Of a stretch of DNA of 64,000 nucleotides, positions 61,229-64,000 are shown piece by piece. The stretch is from Dendrolimus kikuchii (lineage: Eukaryota > Arthropoda > Insecta > Lepidoptera > Lasiocampidae). The stretch's first letter is position 1, and each line of letters begins with the position of its first letter. Made by a program: the position numbers and the translations under genes. Where the stretch lies: positions 31,192,934-31,256,933 of the forward strand of contig CM034388.1 of assembly GCA_019925095.2 (NCBI GenBank). Reading direction: 5' to 3'. The notes under the pieces are model-generated. The model did not search any database. It saw only the letters and a program-made list of their open reading frames with translations, and was not told the DNA's origin.

Positions 61229-61285
61229 ATTAATGACCAAGTTCCAGTTTCCCTTAAGAGAGCCGCAGCGCATTTGTAGCATCTC
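61229..61285 (+). mobile_element. SINE-A inverted scrap
   Basis: ACATTAATGACCAAGTTCCAG to GCGCATTTGTAGCA, plus orientation, giving a fold-back with the preceding copy. Confidence 0.7.
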
Positions 61286-61409
61286 TGCCTAACTAGTAAT
61301 TGAACTGGCAGTAATCGACATTTTTGGGTTCTATTTTTTGCAGAAATTGTATTCTAAGGCTCTGTATATAAAGCGTGATTGTTTTTAGATAAACTAAAAA
61401 GTTATATAT

Positions 61410-61936
61410 TGTTACGAGTGCGGGACTCGAAATAAAATGCCGTTGGAATTACTATATAATTTATTAGAACTATACAAACACACGTACAAATATAACTGGA
61501 CACAACCAGTACAAACTGCACGATTCAATAACACGCGCAATGTTTGTCACTATATAGCACATCGAATGCATTCTATCCGTGCAGGAACGGAGAAAGAATA
61601 CAATTTCCTGCGTTGGGGCGGCCTGTCGTAAGAGGCGACTAAACAACCCACAGCCAGGTGGTAGGGCATTTGCCCGACTGGATGGCTACCACCCCTGGTC
61701 TAGAGCATACCGCCATAACAACTTTGAAATGTGTTCCGGCATTAGTGACCAGGTTCCAGACTCACTTAAGAAAGCAGCAGCGCAGTTGTAGCACCTTTGG
61801 TGTTGCAAATGTCTATAGGCGATGGTAACCGCTTCCCATCCAGTGGGCCGTCTGCCTGTCTGCTGAACTCCTGTAATAAAAAAAAAATGTACACACGTCT
61901 TGCTTGTATCGTAATCATCGCTTGACTGCCTCCTCT
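61410..61936 (-). mobile_element. LTR (minus), interrupted by SINE-A
   Basis: TGTTACGAGTGCGGGACTCG...AAATGCCGTTGGAATTACTA...ACACGTACAAATATAAC is the reverse complement of the solo-LTR 3' end. ATAT precedes it (61406-61409). After the SINE-A at 61573-61887 the LTR continues (TGTACACACGTCTTGC). Its outer end is lost. Confidence 0.7.
61573..61887 (+). mobile_element. SINE-A, full length, inside an LTR
   Basis: ATCCGTGCAGGAACGG to CTCCTGTAATAAAAAAAAAA. Confidence 0.82.
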
Positions 61937-62163
61937 TTTTTTATTGCAGGAGATCAGCAGACAGGCAGACGGTCCACTTTATAGAAAGCGGTTACCATCG
62001 CCTATGGACATTTGCAACACCAAAAGTGCTACAAATGCGCTGCTGCTCTCTTAAGGGAGACTGGAACCCGGTCACTAATGCCGGAAGACAACTCAAGGTT
62101 GTTATGGCGACATACTCTAGACCAGGGGTGGTAGCCATCCAGTCGAGCAAATACCCTACCACC
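61937..62163 (-). mobile_element. SINE-A, 5'-truncated
   Basis: Poly(T), TTGCAGGAGATCAGCAGAC to GTCGAGCAAATACCCTACCACC. Confidence 0.78.
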
Positions 62164-63392
62164 GATCTTACTCCTTCAATTTTTATAACAGCGACTTGAA
62201 TAAATAAAATAATTTGAATTTATAATTTTTTTAAACATTATTTTGTTCACGATAAAATAATAATGTATCTGACAAACGACTATGCAACCCTGCCTTCGCC
62301 CAAAAATCGGTACTAATAAACCCTAAAGGACGTTGTCGTTGTTACAAGCCTTAACAATTATACCGAAATAAAGAATTGCATTCAGGCAAATACATACTTT
62401 TTAAATTAGAAACTTAATACTCTCTCCAAGCAACGTTGAATTATCTCACAGAATGTGTTTTCAATAATCTTTACATGTCTGCGATAAGCCGATACGCTTT
62501 GGATTATACATTAATATTCAATTTAAATCTTCAACACGAATATAAAGAACCCTTCTCGTGTGTTCTTTGTCTCGGCTTCTTAAAGCTTGCACAATCAATA
62601 AAGCCTAAAGTTTTGCAACGACAAAACATTTATAGAGTCTCATATAATTGCTTATTTCAACACAAGAAACTTTGCAAGTCCATTACTTTTTATTTTACGA
62701 GCTAGAACATCGGAAAAAGAAATGAAGCAATTATTGCTATTACAACTTCATAGGCGACAGCTGTCCAATACGTCTTAAAAACGAATTGGCTTATTAATTC
62801 ATGCAACAAAAGCAGCAATGGTTAAAGCACAAACGGAATGGAACGTAGATAATTGTGATCTATAGTGAAGGAGGTAGGCGCCGCACGTGGCTGTGAAAAC
62901 TGGATCGATACTACGTGCGACAACTGTTGCGCTAATCTACCCGTCTCTCTCGCACTCACTAACAAGCATGTTAAAGAAAGAGACAAATTTAAGGAGCTCG
63001 GGCACAAGTTCATAGCGCAAAACTCACGCACCACATATTGCTGGTCCTGTTACTCGCACGCAAACGTGTGTATGTGTGACAGAGAGGGGTGATGCGGCAT
63101 CGCATGCTCCTAAAACGTCACAAAGAAGGTCGGCGGATGAATAACAATGCGGACTGCGGGAATGATGTCCTTATCGACGAGACCCCACGGACTACGCCTT
63201 AATATCGTAAAGTTACGCTTCACGTTACACAACCACACTGGGATGTTGATGAATCAATTCTGCGGCACCAATTCATTCCACCATTAAGCACGTCGACCCT
63301 GAAATTAACTTCGTTGTAACTGCGGAGAGAACGTTCACAGATAAAATCAATTTACAACCTTCAAACGGACTTTCAAATTACACAAACTTTTT
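62164..63392. other. Spacer without an identifiable gene
   Basis: Mostly AT-rich. Frame 62436-62705 (89 codons) shows no domain. Frame 62865-63092 is Cys-rich near both ends (CDNCC, CWSC, CMC) and lies in less AT-rich DNA, but has no known zinc-binding pattern; only a 75-codon open stretch supports it. Confidence 0.35.
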
Positions 63393-64000
63393 AACCGACT
63401 TCTAAAAAAGGGGGATGTTCTCAATTCGTCGGAATCTTTTCTTTTTGTATTTTCACCGATTACTCCGAGATTTATGATCTGATTTACGTAATTCTTTTTT
63501 TGTTCGACGCGGAATAGCTGCCAGTTGATCCCCTAAAAATTTGACATAGTTTGGCCCAGTAGTTTTGATTTTATGAATATTTTTTATGAAAAATTTTCCA
63601 TTCCGTTCCATATGTACACCGATTACGCTGAGTTTTATGATCCGATTTACGTGATTCTTGTTTAGTTTGATGCGGAATAGTTGCCATTTGGTCCCCTAAA
63701 AATTTAACATACTTTGGCTTAGTAGTTTTCATTTAACGAACATTTTTTTGTTCTCGTTTCTTGGGACCTATATTTTTTAAGGAGCGCGGCACCTTTCGTA
63801 GGTCTACCCATACATAACTAGACACTAAAAAGTAACAAATAAAATAAAATAAAAACTTCGTTTAAAAAAACCGACTTCAAAAACTAAAAAAGTATAAAAT
63901 AACTTATTTATAAAGCTATTATTATTAATATATATTATCTAAAACATCTTGAAGTCGGTGCAAAGTAAAACATAAAAATTACTAAGCACTGACTTCAAGA
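63393..64000 (-). mobile_element. Fold-back element, type A, cut by window end
   Basis: AACCGACTTCTAAAAAAGG start; the shoulder is partly duplicated in tandem (63455-63590 and 63610-63790, each with ACACCGATTAC/TTTATGATC-type words); first hairpin arm at 63885-63960; the second arm begins at the window edge. Confidence 0.82.

Overview
This window looks like intergenic or intronic DNA from a moth or butterfly (Lepidoptera). The background is AT-rich. It carries several repeat types characteristic of lepidopteran genomes: an R1-clade LINE, a CR1/Jockey-type LINE with a PHD-finger ORF1, a maT-type (DD37D) mariner relative, A|TC...CTAG|T Helitrons, a tRNA-derived SINE and a large poly(A)-tailed retroposon family. 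I see no bacterial, organellar or viral gene set. Species cannot be fixed from sequence alone.

Layout. 1-5.5 kb: an ATGT-tailed LINE tip, then a GC-rich minus-strand promoter with a likely first exon of a host gene (about 2404-2002; TATAAAA, two CCAAT motifs, and an ATG directly before a GTGAGT donor), then small Helitron and LINE debris. 5.5-16 kb: retroposon copies, a 45/45 perfect inverted repeat at 8.4 kb, a segmental duplication (10.4 and 13.1 kb) bracketing a dead maT transposase, a hAT remnant, and an R1-type 3' end. 16.8-25.4 kb: two solo LTRs (a third lies at 31.7 kb) flank a very GC-rich R1-clade element on the minus strand. Its ORF1 is intact; its ORF2 is cut off at the 3' side where it meets a Jockey-like 3' tail. 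25.5-32.2 kb: fold-back elements, SINE-like copies, a CR1 3' fragment and LTR pieces. 32.7-37.6 kb: a two-ORF CR1/Jockey-type LINE whose reading frames are both open. 38-64 kb: dense small repeats, many nested with readable target-site duplications, two minisatellites, three large fold-back elements with 75-bp hairpin arms, and scattered LINE C-termini.

How the parts relate. Almost every open frame here belongs to a mobile element. The two LINEs are the only full coding systems. Each pairs a nucleic-acid-binding ORF1 with an endonuclease/reverse-transcriptase ORF2. The abundant poly(A) retroposon (called SINE-A here, about 25 copies or fragments) has a 3' end that also occurs 150 nt past the stop of the intact LINE, so that LINE, or a relative whose tail appears at 30.3 kb, is the best candidate for the machinery that moved it. 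The ATGT-tailed LINE is present only as 5'-truncated 3' ends with 9-14 bp duplications, typical of target-primed reverse transcription.

I found no convincing new defence-like or metabolic system. The observations most worth checking are the candidate host promoter, the bridging third frame in the CR1/Jockey LINE, the LINE/SINE shared tail, the unusual 3'-truncated R1 element, the perfect inverted repeat, and the nuclease-like domain found in three copies.
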